From Aspidiotus rigidus (Eukaryota > Arthropoda > Insecta > Hemiptera > Diaspididae): a stretch of 64,000 nt of DNA. Shown piece by piece: positions 53,157-63,845 of this stretch. A program made the position numbers and the translations under genes. The notes beneath the pieces are model-generated. The model was not told where the DNA came from. It did not search any database and saw only the letters and a program-made list of their open reading frames with translations. How positions within the stretch are numbered: position 1 is the stretch's first letter; each line of letters begins with the position of its first letter. Location of the stretch: positions 13,640,001-13,704,000 of the forward strand of contig JAVHKY010000052.1 in the NCBI GenBank assembly GCA_035079385.1, written 5' to 3'.

Positions 53157-56100
53157 TCATGCTCTCTCGAAAGATAGAACGAAATGCCTGATTGCTTCTC
53201 GAAGATCCCCGTTGAAGAATTTAATATACACTGGAATTCTTTCGCGCCTCATATGGCGAATTTCGAGGGCAGATTTTGAATGAACATCATCCGATAGCAC
53301 CGAATAATATACTTTCATTTGTCGGGCGAACCAAAGGTACTGTTTATGGCTTTTCTTCAGAGCAGTTCTCAAGTAAGCTAACGAGTGACACTGGTTTCCA
53401 TCTCCTTTCAACAGCATCCAAAGCCACCTTCTGAAGTGTATATCTTCGTCGATTTCTGAAGGGAATATTGAAGCAAGCTTTCCAACTTCAGCCACGTAAT
53501 TTTCCTTGCTGGGCATAGCGAACACATAGTTCTTTTCCATTTTTGCGACGCGCTCACGTAGGAAGAGTAAGAACTCACCCAACTCTGCATCATGTTGAGC
53601 AGACGCCTGAAAAATATTCAAAGATGAACGTTTACTATACCTCAAAGAAAAGCAAGCAATACCTATTTTGAACACTATTCTAGCTTGTTTGTCTCGCGCT
53701 CATACTAGCAGAGTACTGCAGCCGAAAAATTCGGCTTCGGCTTACGGCTGAAGCTGACGACCTTCAAAAATTTGGATTCGGCTTACGGCTTATGGCTGAT
53801 CAGAAAAATTCGGCTGGCTTTCGGCTGACTTATGGCTGGCTGATCACTGATTTTTTGGCGGGATTTCAGCTGATTTTCGGCTGATTTTTGGCTGGCTGAT
53901 GATTTTGTTGTCGGTTTGTTGCAACCAGGGAATGAAAAACGTAACAAAAATATGAATCTGTGTTCTGTGGATTAAGTGACAAACTGACAAACGAGGCAGA
54001 AAGCCGAAAACATGGTAAGCCAGACTGCTTCTGAGGGAAGCGTGTAAGTTTGAGGTTTGAGCATCAAAATTTTCGAGATCAATTCATTGAATTCAATTCA
54101 CATATGAAAAAATGAGTTTGGAATTGGAAGTGGCACAAGTTATTCTTTCTCCCGATCAATATGATTTTAATCTGGTTGTCGATTCTTTTTGACGACCCAT
54201 TTTGAAAATCGCCGGGGCCCGGGAATACACACAACACAAGCACGCAACAGACGAGAGGATGTGCGAAGTACTAATCGAAAGTCTCCTCGTGCCTTATCAA
54301 TTCGTTTTGTTCGCCGTATGTCATACTCGGAGTAAGAGGCGAGTAAGAGTGATGCCGCAGGACTTTGAAATATTTTTGTACTTCTTGGACTTGGAAATAT
54401 TTTCAACTGTTGGACTTGGAATTATTTTCCAATGGGGGGAGGGGGGAGTTTGAAGTATTTTCATAAATGGACTTGTAAAATTTTTCAAGTGTTGGACTTG
54501 GAATTATTTTCCAATTGTTGGACTTTAAAATATTTTCATACTTCTTGTTTCTAAGTCCAAGAATTGAAGATGAAAAATTTCACACATATATGAAAATATT
54601 TCAAAGTCCCACAATTTGAAAATAATTCCAAGTTCGACAGTTTAAAATAATTCTAAGTCCCATAATTTGAAAATATTTCAAAATCCAACAATTGGAAAAT
54701 GATTCCAAGTCCAGCAGTTGAAAATATTTCAAAGTCCCATAATTTGAAAATAATTCCAAGTCCCACAGTTGAAAATATTTCAAAGTCCAACAATTGGAAA
54801 ATAATTCCAAGTCCAACAGTTGAAAATATTTCCAAGTCCAAGAATTCAAAGTGAAAAATTTCAAGTCCTAGTAGTACGAAAATATTTGAAAGTCCCGCGG
54901 CATCACTCTTACTAACCTCTTACTCCAAGTATGGCGTACGGCAAACGAAATGAATTGATAAGGCACGAGGAGACTTTCGATTAATACTTCGCACACCCTC
55001 TCGTCGCAACAGAGTGCAGACAATATGTCAAAAACACGATTAATATTTAATAGTACTAGTTATAACAGGCAGACTCTGATAACAGGGATCACCAGTTCAG
55101 ATCGATACTGCTAGCCTGCTATACAGATTACAACCTACAAGATCGAGAACTGCGTGTCACACGTCATGTCATTTCGCGCGTATGAGAAATAAGCCGAAAA
55201 TCAGCCGAAAAAATTCGGCTGAATTTGGCTTTCGGCTTCCAAGAGTTTACATAAAGCTGGCTTTCGGCTTTTGCTTAATGGCCGGGAATTTGGCTGAATT
55301 CGGCTTTCGGCTTTTGGCTTTCGGCTGGCTGCAATACTCTGCATACTATACTCTGTCCGCAAATAGAATGGGTCACGTCAACAAACCCGCGACCCGCTTT
55401 CATGCAAAAAAAATTGATTACGATGCGAGGAAGCGGTTCGCGGGTTTGTTTACGCGACCCATTCTATTTGCGGACAGAGCATAGAGCGTTCGCTGATTAA
55501 TTAAAAATCAACCAATGAACAAATGCTCTAGCTCGAGCGTTTCGTAACACTCGACTACGTATGTATACGTCGTTCATCGAAACGAAACCGTCGTATAGAA
55601 ATCACGAATCAGTTACGAGTTTTGAACGTCTACTACTACTCGAAGAGAAGCCAGAACAACACTATCGAACTGCTGAATGGTGATAATTTCAAACTATTTC
55701 GCACGTGTGTCTAAAGAAATTTCGACAACTTCGAGACTGAGCTTTCTAAGAGCACGCCAGCTAGAACGTTTTGAATCTATCATCTGATTTGTGAAGAAAC
55801 AACTTTCAGCGTAGATTTGATCAATTCGATGAACATATAAAACGAAAAATTTGACGAACAACTTTGTATGAATTGATGAATACATTCCATATAATTATTC
55901 GTATGTACCCACTTCGTAAGAGAAACATTGGAAGCTAAATATTAATTCGTTTGAACAGAATTTTCTCACTATTGTTAGAAAAATACTGACAAAATATTCA
56001 CTGCGTCCTAGTACTTACCAAATCTTTTTCCATCGAGGAAAGTTTTGGGGCAAAAATCGCTCTCGCCGTTTGCAGTCCTAATTGGTAGGATTTGTCTTCG

Positions 56101-56320
56101 GGATATTTACATTCCGCTGTTTTTAATTGTTCATCAAGCTGGAAGCATTAAACAAGAAGAAATCATTATCACGTTGAATGTAGTCCTAATAAGAAGTAGT
56201 TAATACACAGTAAAAGGGGAACAATTTTTTAATTGGACGATAAATTTAATATTAGATACTAATTTAAGAAATCAAATACAATGTTGTAATAGTAAAATAA
56301 CCTACCGAATAAAGGCTCAT
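53157..56320 (-). CDS. Unrecognised three-exon gene inside the Maverick, about 194 codons
   Basis: Exon 1 (56306-56320) encodes MSLYS. Exon 2 (56019-56138, 40 codons) begins LDEQLKTAECKYPEDKSYQL. Exon 3 (53157-53606) runs from ASAQHDAELGEFLLFLRERV to ...FVLSFERA and a TGA. All junctions are in phase 0, with donors gtaggt and gtaagt and acceptors aatgcttccag and gaatatttttcag. The protein looks helical and charged, with Trp/Tyr-rich patches (RRWLWMLL, YLWFARQMKVYYS). I see no signal peptide or named domain. Intron 2 (2.4 kb) contains a hAT-like foldback and a small hairpin. The intact frame argues that it is, or recently was, functional. It may be a captured host gene or an uncharacterised Maverick gene. 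Confidence 0.6.
53709..55341. mobile_element. hAT-like foldback element, 1.63 kb, in intron 2 of the spliced gene
   Basis: Left end CAGAGTACTGCAGCC and right end GGCTGCAATACTCTG. Flanks CATACTAG (53701-53708) and CATACTAT (55342-55349) are an 8-bp duplication with one mismatch. Both sides carry arrays of TTCGGCT words. An inner inverted pair of about 130-170 bp lies at 54230-54401 and 54885-55015. The centre is a 51-bp tandem repeat. Confidence 0.7.
54380..54900. repeat. 51-bp tandem/inverted repeats at the centre of the foldback
   Basis: The unit contains AAAATATTTCAAAGTCC and GAAAATAATTCCAAGTCC and is repeated several times. The part before about 54560 is in the opposite orientation. Minus-strand frames through it are repeat artefacts. 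Confidence 0.7.
55351..55479. mobile_element. 129-bp hairpin element
   Basis: CTCTGTCCGCAAATAGAATG at the left and its exact inverse at the right. The stem continues through AACAAACCCGCG, with some mismatches. Confidence 0.75.
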
Positions 56321-56700
56321 TATTATTATTATTATGATGAATGTTAGGAAGCATGTGGATATAAAATTAATTTCAGAAGGTAATAAATATACTAAGTATG
56401 TTTCTAAGCCTAATTTTGAGAAATCAACATTTTTTGGAAAAAATCTTGCAGCTGTACAAATGAAAAGAACGATGATTAAATTTAACCAACCAATTTATGC
56501 GGGAGTAGCTATTTTAGATATTTCAAAAACATTAATGTATGATTTCTATTATAGATTAAAAGATAGATATGAAGCTAGAATAAAATTATTATATACAGAT
56601 ACAGATTCATTAATTATTTCTATAAAAACAGAAGACTTCTATGAAGATATGAAAGGTATGATTGATGAATTTGATACATCAGATTATAAAAAAGATAATA

Positions 56701-57736
56701 CAGGGTGGGCCAAAAGTTAGTTCACAAAATTCGATAATAGTGGGTACAAAAAAAAATGCAAGGTGAAAAATGCGAAAATCGGGTACGAAATGCATTCCTA
56801 TGAGGCTGAAATTCCGCAGAGCGAACGTTCAGACAGTCCACAAAAAAAATAATTCGTTGAACACTCGTATCAACCGCAACATGTCGTGAACAAGTCTCGA
56901 GTTATCGCCGACAACGCTATTTTTTCTCCCTCCACTCAACGAAACGAAGCGTAGCGGCATAGCGGCCAGACATAAAGAATCACGAACGAAGTCGGAAATG
57001 AATTGTAACACTGATACCAAGACTTCATGCGATTTTTATGGTTGTACGTCCATTGAACGACGCGCTAGAGGGAATTAATTTTCGTGCGCTGACCATCGGC
57101 TAAACGCTGTTGGCAACAGTGTTCTCTAACGCTTCGTACTCACGTGCATTTCTACCACGCTCTTACCGTCTCGTTTCTACTTGATTGTGATACGTCATCT
57201 CGAATTTTCTGTCTCTCTTTTACTCCTTTACATTGTTTTTGCCCTCGAAATCGTGAATTTTCGTTTCTTTTCGTACGTTTGTTGAAAATTGTTGCCATGC
57301 GTTATTCGACAGAACAGCGTACCTTTGCTGTAAGAACGTTTTACTCCGAGGGTATTCGTAGAGTTATTGATATTGGCCAGCGGAATTTAATGTCGAAGCA
57401 CCTTCTAGACGTCAGATTTACAAGTTGATTGAGAAATTCGAACAAACAGGAAGTGTGATGGACGCACCTCGTTCAGGGAGACTGATGACTGCAACAACAC
57501 CGGAGAATCTCGAACGTGTTGCGCAGCTTTTAGTCGAGGATCCCTGTACCTCTACTCGTCGGGGTGGGTTGGAATTAGATCTATCGAGGACTTTGTCTAG
57601 TAGAATCGTTAAACGATTAAAATTTAAATGCTACACGCCTCGTCTGACTCACCATACGATTATTACTCATTAAAACGTTCGATACTGCATGTGAACTTTC
57701 TTTTGGCCCGTGTGAACTAACTTTTGGCCCACCCTG
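56701..57736 (+). mobile_element. Tc1/mariner-superfamily element, internally deleted
   Basis: 1036 bp with perfect 26-bp inverted ends starting CAGGGTGGGCCAAAAGTTAG, flanked by TA at 56699-56700 and 57737-57738. It is inserted in the polymerase frame. Confidence 0.93.
57297..57673 (+). pseudogene. Mariner transposase N-terminal (DNA-binding) remnant
   Basis: ATG 57297 starts MRYSTEQRTFAVRTFYSEG, the first helix-turn-helix seen in this transposase group. A one-base shift near 57405 leads to the second frame (QIYKLIEKFEQTGSVMDAPR and EDPCTSTRRGG), the second HTH. The DDE/D catalytic domain is missing. Confidence 0.75.
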
Positions 57737-58188
57737 TATTTATGGCTTACCACAACTTAATAAAAAGGTATTAGGTAAATTTAAAGATGAAATGAATGGA
57801 AAAATATTAGAAGGATTTATTGGATTAGCTTCAAAATTATATTCTAATAAAGTTTTTGCATCAAATAATGATGGAATGAAGAAAGCTAAAGGAGTACAGA
57901 AATATATTGTTAAAAATCAGATAACTCATGATGATTATAAGATATGTTTAGAAAAGAAAATAACTAAGACTACCTATTAAACAAAAGATGATAAGGAGTA
58001 TAAGACATAATATTTATACCACTGAACAGAATAAAAGAGGATTAAATTCATTTGATGATAAAAGATATTTAGTTAATGGACAAACTGATACATTACCCTG
58101 GGGTTATTATAATACAATACCAAGAGATAAATTTATTCAACATTTGAAAAACCTTAACAAAAAGGGAGTTAATAAAAATCAATCATAA

Positions 58189-60240
58189 GACATATAAAAA
58201 TGAATGATTATAATAATAGTCTTAGTCTTAGTAATTGCTGAGAGTATTTTTGGAGAAATTATAAGAAATTTTAAAGCAACTATGATTTTTTCAATGAATT
58301 ACATCAATTTCAAATGGAGCCTGATCTTTGATATAAATCTGAAAGAAAATAATTTATAAACTCAAGATGATATCTAGAAAATAAATAAATAAATACTTAG
58401 TGATAAGTTTTCATAATTTTTATATTTTTTCAATTCACATTAGATAGATAAAGTATAATAATTTGTACAAAATGTTGATGATAATAATAATAATAGGTAT
58501 TAAAGATTTTCTTTGGTCAGCAAAAATAGTTGTTTCTTATTTTTTAATTGTCTTGGTACAAGACCAAGCTAATCCAGCGATTGTATTAATATAAAGAGTT
58601 GAATATCTTGACCAATTCTTCCAACTAATATACCTTGTCATAAATCAACTTCCAATAAAAATAAACAAAAAGGTGTATTTGAAAAGATAAAATCATGTAT
58701 AATTGAACATACCTATAAAAAGAAATGATGAATTGATTGAAGAACTCCAATAATTATGATGATTGAGAGAAAGTTATCAAAAATATTTATAGTTTAAACA
58801 TGATGAAAATCTGTTAGTTTGAATAATTTTAGGAAAGAGTTGAAAAATAAGATTGAAGGTATCTCCTAAATTGGATGTAAGGTATTAGCTGTAAAAAGTG
58901 AAATAATAATATAAACTATTCTATAGTATGATTCAGCAAGTAAATATAATGAAAAGACTTACAAACATAGACGTAGACCCACTCTCTTGTTACCCTATTC
59001 AATATAAATGGAGTACTATGAAGATTCTTCTGTTGGATTAAATAAATTCAATTTCAAGATATACACCAGCATACCTACATCACCTTTTACCGACTTATAT
59101 CAGCAACATGAGCAGGCTTGTCCTGCAAATTATAACATATTTAAAAACATCATTGATGAAATAAGATAAAAATATATTACGAATAGGAATTTATTCAAGA
59201 ATAAGTACATCAGTTAATATATTATTAGTCCATCAGTCAGGAAATATTCAAAGTTGATATCCGATCCTCCATCAATAGCTGGTTTCATCCTCATCTTTCA
59301 AAGAACATCGTTGTTACAGCCGCTTCCAGCTTCTTCATCAATCAGGACTTCCACTGGAATAGCCTCTTCTGGCTTCTTCTTGGTTCGCTCCCGGAATTGA
59401 AACTGAACTCATCGGCAAAACCATCCTCCTTATATACAGAATGAGTTGGTTTTCATCCACCAATCACTATTGTGGAAACTGGTAGCATCGAGAACTCATT
59501 GTTGATTGGCGGATATGGTTGGAAAGTGCAATCTGTATCATTAGCCAATGATCATCATGAGATTCCAAAGTACTAAGCCGTCCTAGTTTAGCGTGTAGTG
59601 CCATATTGAGAACATTGAGATTCGACCAATGCAATTACTCTCAAAGATTATGATCGTAACAAATATGATAATATATGGATCTTTAAATTCAAGATTTACA
59701 GGATAAAAAGAGAAAAACATACTCATAAATATTTGCCTACAAAGAAGGTTTGTCTTATGTAGGTATTATTGTTTATTTGATCCGTTTATCAAGAATTATT
59801 GAAAATGAAATAAATATACCAAAGATTATTATAAAGAAAACTAGCGGTTTGCGGCGCGCCTGACCGCTAGCTGTGTGTTGAGTAGATATCTGTGTTTTAT
59901 AGGTATCTGTATCTTGTAGGTATGTATGTTTTGTAGGTATCTTGGCGGAATTCGGATGAATTTTTTGCTACGTTTTTCAAAAATTTAATACTGTTAAGCC
60001 TACTTCATTTTCACCGAGAATGATAACATACATAGAGTAAAGAAAAAGAGAAGGTTGAAAAAATTGAAAAATGCGCATAAGATGTAAGATGAACCATTTC
60101 CCTCACATTTTCATTTTCCAGACTTGGGACTGGCAGAATTCAACATACACAAACTGTATTCTGGTATGTTTATAAATGGTTAGCATGCAAAGCGCGAAAA
60201 AGAGGTTAAAAGTTTCCCATAACCAAGAGATAATAAATTA
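58189..60240. other. Maverick interior, AT-rich, no intact gene
   Basis: No intact ORF. On the minus strand at about 59283-59440 a TATATAAGG word precedes a short open segment whose third frame reads RERTKKKPEEAIPVEVLIDE. This may be the relic of a structural gene, but it is too short to name. Confidence 0.35.
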
Positions 60241-60242
60241 TT

Positions 60243-61225
60243 AAGAATGGATCGGAGTCGCGCAAAAATTAAAATTACCGAATTACATTATTTTTTTTTT
60301 CTGTTCAAAAATAAGAAAATAGACACCAAAAACTGCGACTGTACTTATAAAATATCAAAGTTCCGAGTCGCACAAAAATAAAATCACCAAATTAAATTTT
60401 TGGCATGTATTTAATAACACGCAAAAAAAAAGAAAAATGTCCCTCAAAAAAATTTTACAAAAAAATTAAAAAGTGAACGCAATCGTAATTAAGTGGCACA
60501 CAAAAAATGAAAAAAATCTTCCGCAAAGTAAATCTCCAAAAAAAGGAAAAAGTGAACGCAAAAAAAAATGTAAAACTTGTATTGGTATGTTATCGTGTAG
60601 ATTGACGTAGTGTATAGATTGGCATATTATCGTGTGACGCACGGTCATACACCATATAACCTGTTGCAACCTGGCAATAGAGCACATGTCACTACAAACA
60701 TGGACAGTGACTGCATGCGCTATTACGTCACGTCATCCACATGCACCGAGAAATTAACCAAGAAGCTCTTAAAGCAGTATTTACAGAAGATAGGTCGATG
60801 GCGATCATTCGATGAATACAAGGAATATAGGTACAAAATTTGGAGAGTAGTTATCGACAAAATAAATATTTCAGCATCAAGTTGTTCATGTCCCCCATTT
60901 CTGAAGAATCGCGAATGCAAACATCGTTTTGGGATGATGATTCGGCTACATTTGGTGAGCGTACCGCCTGCAGCAAAAGATATACCACTGGGCTTAAAGA
61001 GGCGAAGAGGCCACCGAAAAAAGCTACAAAAGCTCTGATGACCCAAGATAATTAAATTTATTTGATAATTTCTTTTTGTATTGTAATTTAAACTTTTTCA
61101 GAGAAAATTTTAATATTTTGGGTAACATAATTGTGTGAATTATTATTCTGATTGCGTTGTAGCGCCTTACTTTTTGTAAAAAATTTTTGCTTGCATAAAT
61201 TTTATTTTTTTGCGTTCAATTATAT
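60243..61225 (+). mobile_element. MULE remnant with subterminal CGCAAAAA array
   Basis: From 60253 to 60570 the words GCGCAAAAATTAAAAT, CGCACAAAAATAAAATC and AACGCAAAAAAAA recur about eight times. After the coding remnant, TTTTTTTGCGTTC appears in the opposite orientation (61205-61217). This mirrors the array design of the 33.3 and 44.0 kb MULEs. Exact ends were not found. Confidence 0.5.
60610..61038 (+). pseudogene. MULE transposase C-terminal fragment with SWIM zinc finger
   Basis: Clearly homologous to the tail of the 33.6 kb transposase: RYYVTSSTCTEKL, then RWRSFDEYKEYRYKIW, the SWIM finger CSCPPFLKNRECKH (CxCx8CxH), RLHLVSVPPAAKDIPLGLKR and a basic end. The DDE part is absent. A relic within the Maverick. 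Confidence 0.8.
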
Positions 61226-61912
61226 ACTTCCCTAAATTTTTTACACACTAATTCACTTGAGAGCTGACTTAACGCGTGAAGCCTGTATCCCAGCAGAATA
61301 CAGACAAATCCATTGACATTTTGCCAGTCCCTAAGAAAACACACGGACAACAGGTGAAAAAAAGGGTCATTTCCGCTAGCCCATACGCAGTGCGCACCGT
61401 GTCTAGACATTGGTTCTTGTATGAGATACCAAATGTAAAATCCTTTATGTAGGTGTTTTTAAAACTGTGAATAAAATAACTTACTTAGAATGGAAGTACA
61501 GCGAATACTGTAGTCACAAAATTTCCTCCTAAAAATCTGGAACCGGGCTCATTCGAAAGGAAATTACAGGGGCTACAATTTTTGTTCTCTTCAATTTTTC
61601 AGAAAAATGAGTTATACTCGAGTTATCACAATAATTCAATTTTCGAAACTGCACCACTCAACGCGCGTAGGTCTAACGTACAGCGCAAAGCAGTTTCAGT
61701 ACTCGATAATGCCCGTTTTTCCTAATTTTGTCGCCCCCTACTCTACCTTCAGGGAGTCAAAATATCAAAATGTATTTAAGAACCTGACCCAGAAAAAACG
61801 AAATTTTTCAAAAAAAATTCCAGGTCGATAGGTGAAGGCGTTCAAAAGTTATGGACGAACATACGTAGGTACATACATACAGACAGACAAACATTCTACT
61901 TTATATATTAGA
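61226..61912. other. Maverick interior without recognised gene
   Basis: Mixed sequence; the frame at 61607-61831 has no family motif. Nothing else seen. Confidence 0.4.
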
Positions 61913-62143
61913 TTAACCCTCCTCTGAGTCAATATCTGATTCAAAATCATCCTCTCTTATAGGTGATTTATCATAGTTATCAATAGGTCTATCTATCTTT
62001 ATTCTATCTTTTTCTCTTATTCTCTCCCTTGTTTTATCCTTACATTTTTGAATAAATTTTTCATATTCTTCGTCATAGTTATCATCAGGATCATAAACAT
62101 TATAATTATCTTGTGTGCAAGTATTATTGTTTTGATTTTCCAT
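61913..62143 (-). CDS. Small acidic ORF near the right Maverick end, 76 codons
   Basis: ATG 62143, open to a stop at 61913. Very rich in D, N, E and K (DPDDNYDEEYEKFIQ, then CKDKTRERIREKDRIKID). No domain recognised. TATATAA at 62169-62175 lies about 26 bases before the ATG, so a very short leader is implied. It is on the same strand as the next ORF, 112 bases away. Confidence 0.5.
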   Translation of the reverse strand: MENQNNNTCTQDNYNVYDPDDNYDEEYEKFIQKCKDKTRERIREKDRIKIDRPIDNYDKSPIREDDFESDIDSEEG

Positions 62144-62168
62144 TTTCAGAAATTCAATTATTATTTAT

Positions 62169-62175
62169 TTATATA
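62169..62175 (-). promoter_or_regulatory. TATA box before the 76-codon ORF
   Basis: Minus-strand TATATAA, about 26-32 bases upstream of the start codon. Confidence 0.4.
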
Positions 62176-62255
62176 GAAAAATTCTAATAAGCATAAAAAA
62201 GGTTGATTGAAATGACATATATTTCTAGTTTAAAAAATAATCGCTATTTATTCAT

Positions 62256-62690
62256 TTATTTATTTATTTTCTGTTCCTGATTAGATTTATTTTCCAAGTT
62301 ATTAACAATCTCAAGCAAAACTTGAACGGCTCTGTCGAGATTCTCACAAGATGTGGTAGCTGATAGTAAGCTATTATCTGGTTCATTGATTATCTCTATA
62401 TTTGGTTCATTGATTACCGGTATCTCTATATTTGGTTCATTGATTATCTCTATATCTGGTTCATTAATTATATCTATATCTGATTTATTCTCTGATTCAT
62501 ATCCATGATCAGCTTCAGGTTGCGGATCATAAAATCGAATATCATCCAAAAGTGGACTACCACCAAGAAATATGATTTCTGCATTTTTGATTGCACTTAT
62601 AACTTCCATATACTCTTCAGGATTTTCTTCAAAATGAACTTCATAGACATTGTCTTGGTACAAGTCCAAGCAGCTCTCACAAGTATCCAT
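62256..62690 (-). CDS. Acidic repeat-containing ORF near the right Maverick end, 144 codons
   Basis: ATG 62690, stop at 62256. The N-terminus is a cysteine pair (MDTCESCLDLY). The middle (GGSPLLDDIRFYD) is followed by four to five copies of an INEPDIEI-type heptad/octad, then a leucine-rich helix (LDRAVQVLLEIVNNLENK). Not recognised. An intact frame in a decayed element and a TATA box about 50 bases upstream suggest a real Maverick-borne gene. Confidence 0.55.
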   Translation of the reverse strand: MDTCESCLDLYQDNVYEVHFEENPEEYMEVISAIKNAEIIFLGGSPLLDDIRFYDPQPEADHGYESENKSDIDIINEPDIEIINEPNIEIPVINEPNIEIINEPDNSLLSATTSCENLDRAVQVLLEIVNNLENKSNQEQKINK

Positions 62691-62738
62691 ATTTTTCTAA
62701 GTCAATAAACATTTGTAGACTAGATATTTACTTATAAG

Positions 62739-62745
62739 TTTTATA
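62739..62745 (-). promoter_or_regulatory. TATA box before the 144-codon ORF
   Basis: Minus-strand TATAAAA in AAGTATAAAACTTAT, about 50 bases upstream of ATG 62690. Confidence 0.4.
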
Positions 62746-63059
62746 CTTTCTTTTCAATAACACCATTTTTATTAAGATTTAAAAAGGTAGGTCTCAACTC
62801 CTACATGAGAAATACAGAGAGAAAGGTTGAAGTAATTTTCTGGTAAAATACTATCTAAGTTCATGGCACAAGTCAAATGAACATATTCAGAAGCCGGTAT
62901 CACGGACCCAATCATCTTGATTGAAAATTATTCATATTAATTTTTGAGTGAACGTTTGTGCGCTAATTTTTTTGAGTGTATTTTAATGAATTTTTGACAT
63001 AGAGTGAGTGGGTTAAAGACCCTGACGAATTTTGAAGTATAATTCTTTGTAAAAATAAC

Positions 63060-63300
63060 AGGTCAGTGATTTTCCTCTGAAAAAAGTCTGAAATACAAGT
63101 CAGAATGAATATTCAGTCTAAAAAAAATTATAATTTTTCAAAGTCTATTTTCTTATACCAGATCAGTGATTTTTCTCTGAAGAAAGTCTGAAATACAAAT
63201 CAGAACAAATATGCAGTCTAAAAAATTATAATTTTCAAAAGTCTATTTTCTTGTACAAGATTGCCGATTTTCTCTGAAAAAGTATGAGAAAACAAGTAAA
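63060..63300. repeat. Tandem repeat of about 99 bp, 2.4 copies, inside the right Maverick TIR
   Basis: Units begin at 63060, 63160 and 63258 (partial) with AGRTCAGTGATTTT-type words and share GTCTGAAATACAA and AAAGTCTATTTTCTT. Confidence 0.8.
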
Positions 63301-63409
63301 ATAATGTCTGAATGTTTTGGAGTGTATTTTCTCTAATATTGACATACATTTTCTATAAGTGAATGGGATAAATGTGTCAAAGTCCCAGGTATACTACTAT
63401 TGCGTTAGG

Positions 63410-63845
63410 TTTTATGGAAAAAAAAGATAGAAAATTGATGCAGAAATGATACAAAAACTCTGAAATTTTCGAACTATCTTGGAAGAAAAATTTTGAGAAA
63501 ATGGTTTGATTTTGCTTTTAAAAAATGGGGAAATGACCCCTGCGTTAGAGAAATTCATAAGTGCTCTTCTTAATGACCATTGTGTTAGAGAAATGAGTAG
63601 GTGCGCCAGAAAGAAATTTCCTGTATTTTAGGAGGGCTGGAATGTAGCTCTCGCAAGAGAAATTTAATTATGGTAAAAAGATAGAAAATTGATGCAAAAA
63701 CTCTGAAATTTTTGATCCATCTTGGAAGAAAAATTATGAGAAAACGGTTTGATTTTGCTTTAAAAAATAATAAAATGATTCCTGCGTCAGAGAAATTCAT
63801 AAGTGCGGCGCCTAAGTGGACCAGAAGGAATATAACTATACTACT
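63410..63845 (-). repeat. Maverick right terminal inverted repeat
   Basis: Reverse complement of 52267-52700, ending CTATACTACT. It includes two copies of the subterminal unit (CCTGCGTCAGAGAAATTCAT and CCTGCGTTAGAGAAATTCAT). Confidence 0.92.

Larger units (their letters stand above)
56334..58188 (+). pseudogene. Maverick protein-primed DNA polymerase B, C-terminal third, interrupted by a mariner
   Basis: The first part (56334-56700) contains VRKHVDIKLIS, FNQPIYAGVAILDISK and the catalytic YTDTDS. After the mariner (56701-57736) the same protein resumes with GLPQLNKK and KAKGVQKYIVK to about 57980. A further segment, after a one-base shift at about 57975, contains RHNIYTTEQNK, DDKRYLVNG and TLPWGYYN. 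The N-terminal two thirds (exonuclease and the first polymerase motifs) are absent; the reading frame starts abruptly beside exon 1 of the divergent spliced gene. It would replicate the element from a protein primer if intact. It is dead through truncation, insertion and frameshift. Confidence 0.85.
52267..63845. mobile_element. Maverick/Polinton-type DNA transposon, internally rearranged
   Basis: 11,579 bp with long inverted termini of about 435 bp, ends AG...CT, and a perfect 6-bp duplication ACTATG (52261-52266 and 63846-63851). The target LINE reads through on both sides. All of these are diagnostic of Maverick/Polinton elements. Inside are a protein-primed DNA polymerase remnant, two acidic ORFs, an unknown spliced gene, a mariner, a MULE remnant and a hAT-like foldback. 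No integrase, capsid, ATPase or protease was recognised. Full elements are usually 15-20 kb, so this one has lost or exchanged much of its core. Confidence 0.88.

Noticed and set aside
54601..54864. Minus-strand frames FSNCWTLKYFQ... and similar
   Set aside because: Artefacts of the 51-bp repeat; no start context or conservation.
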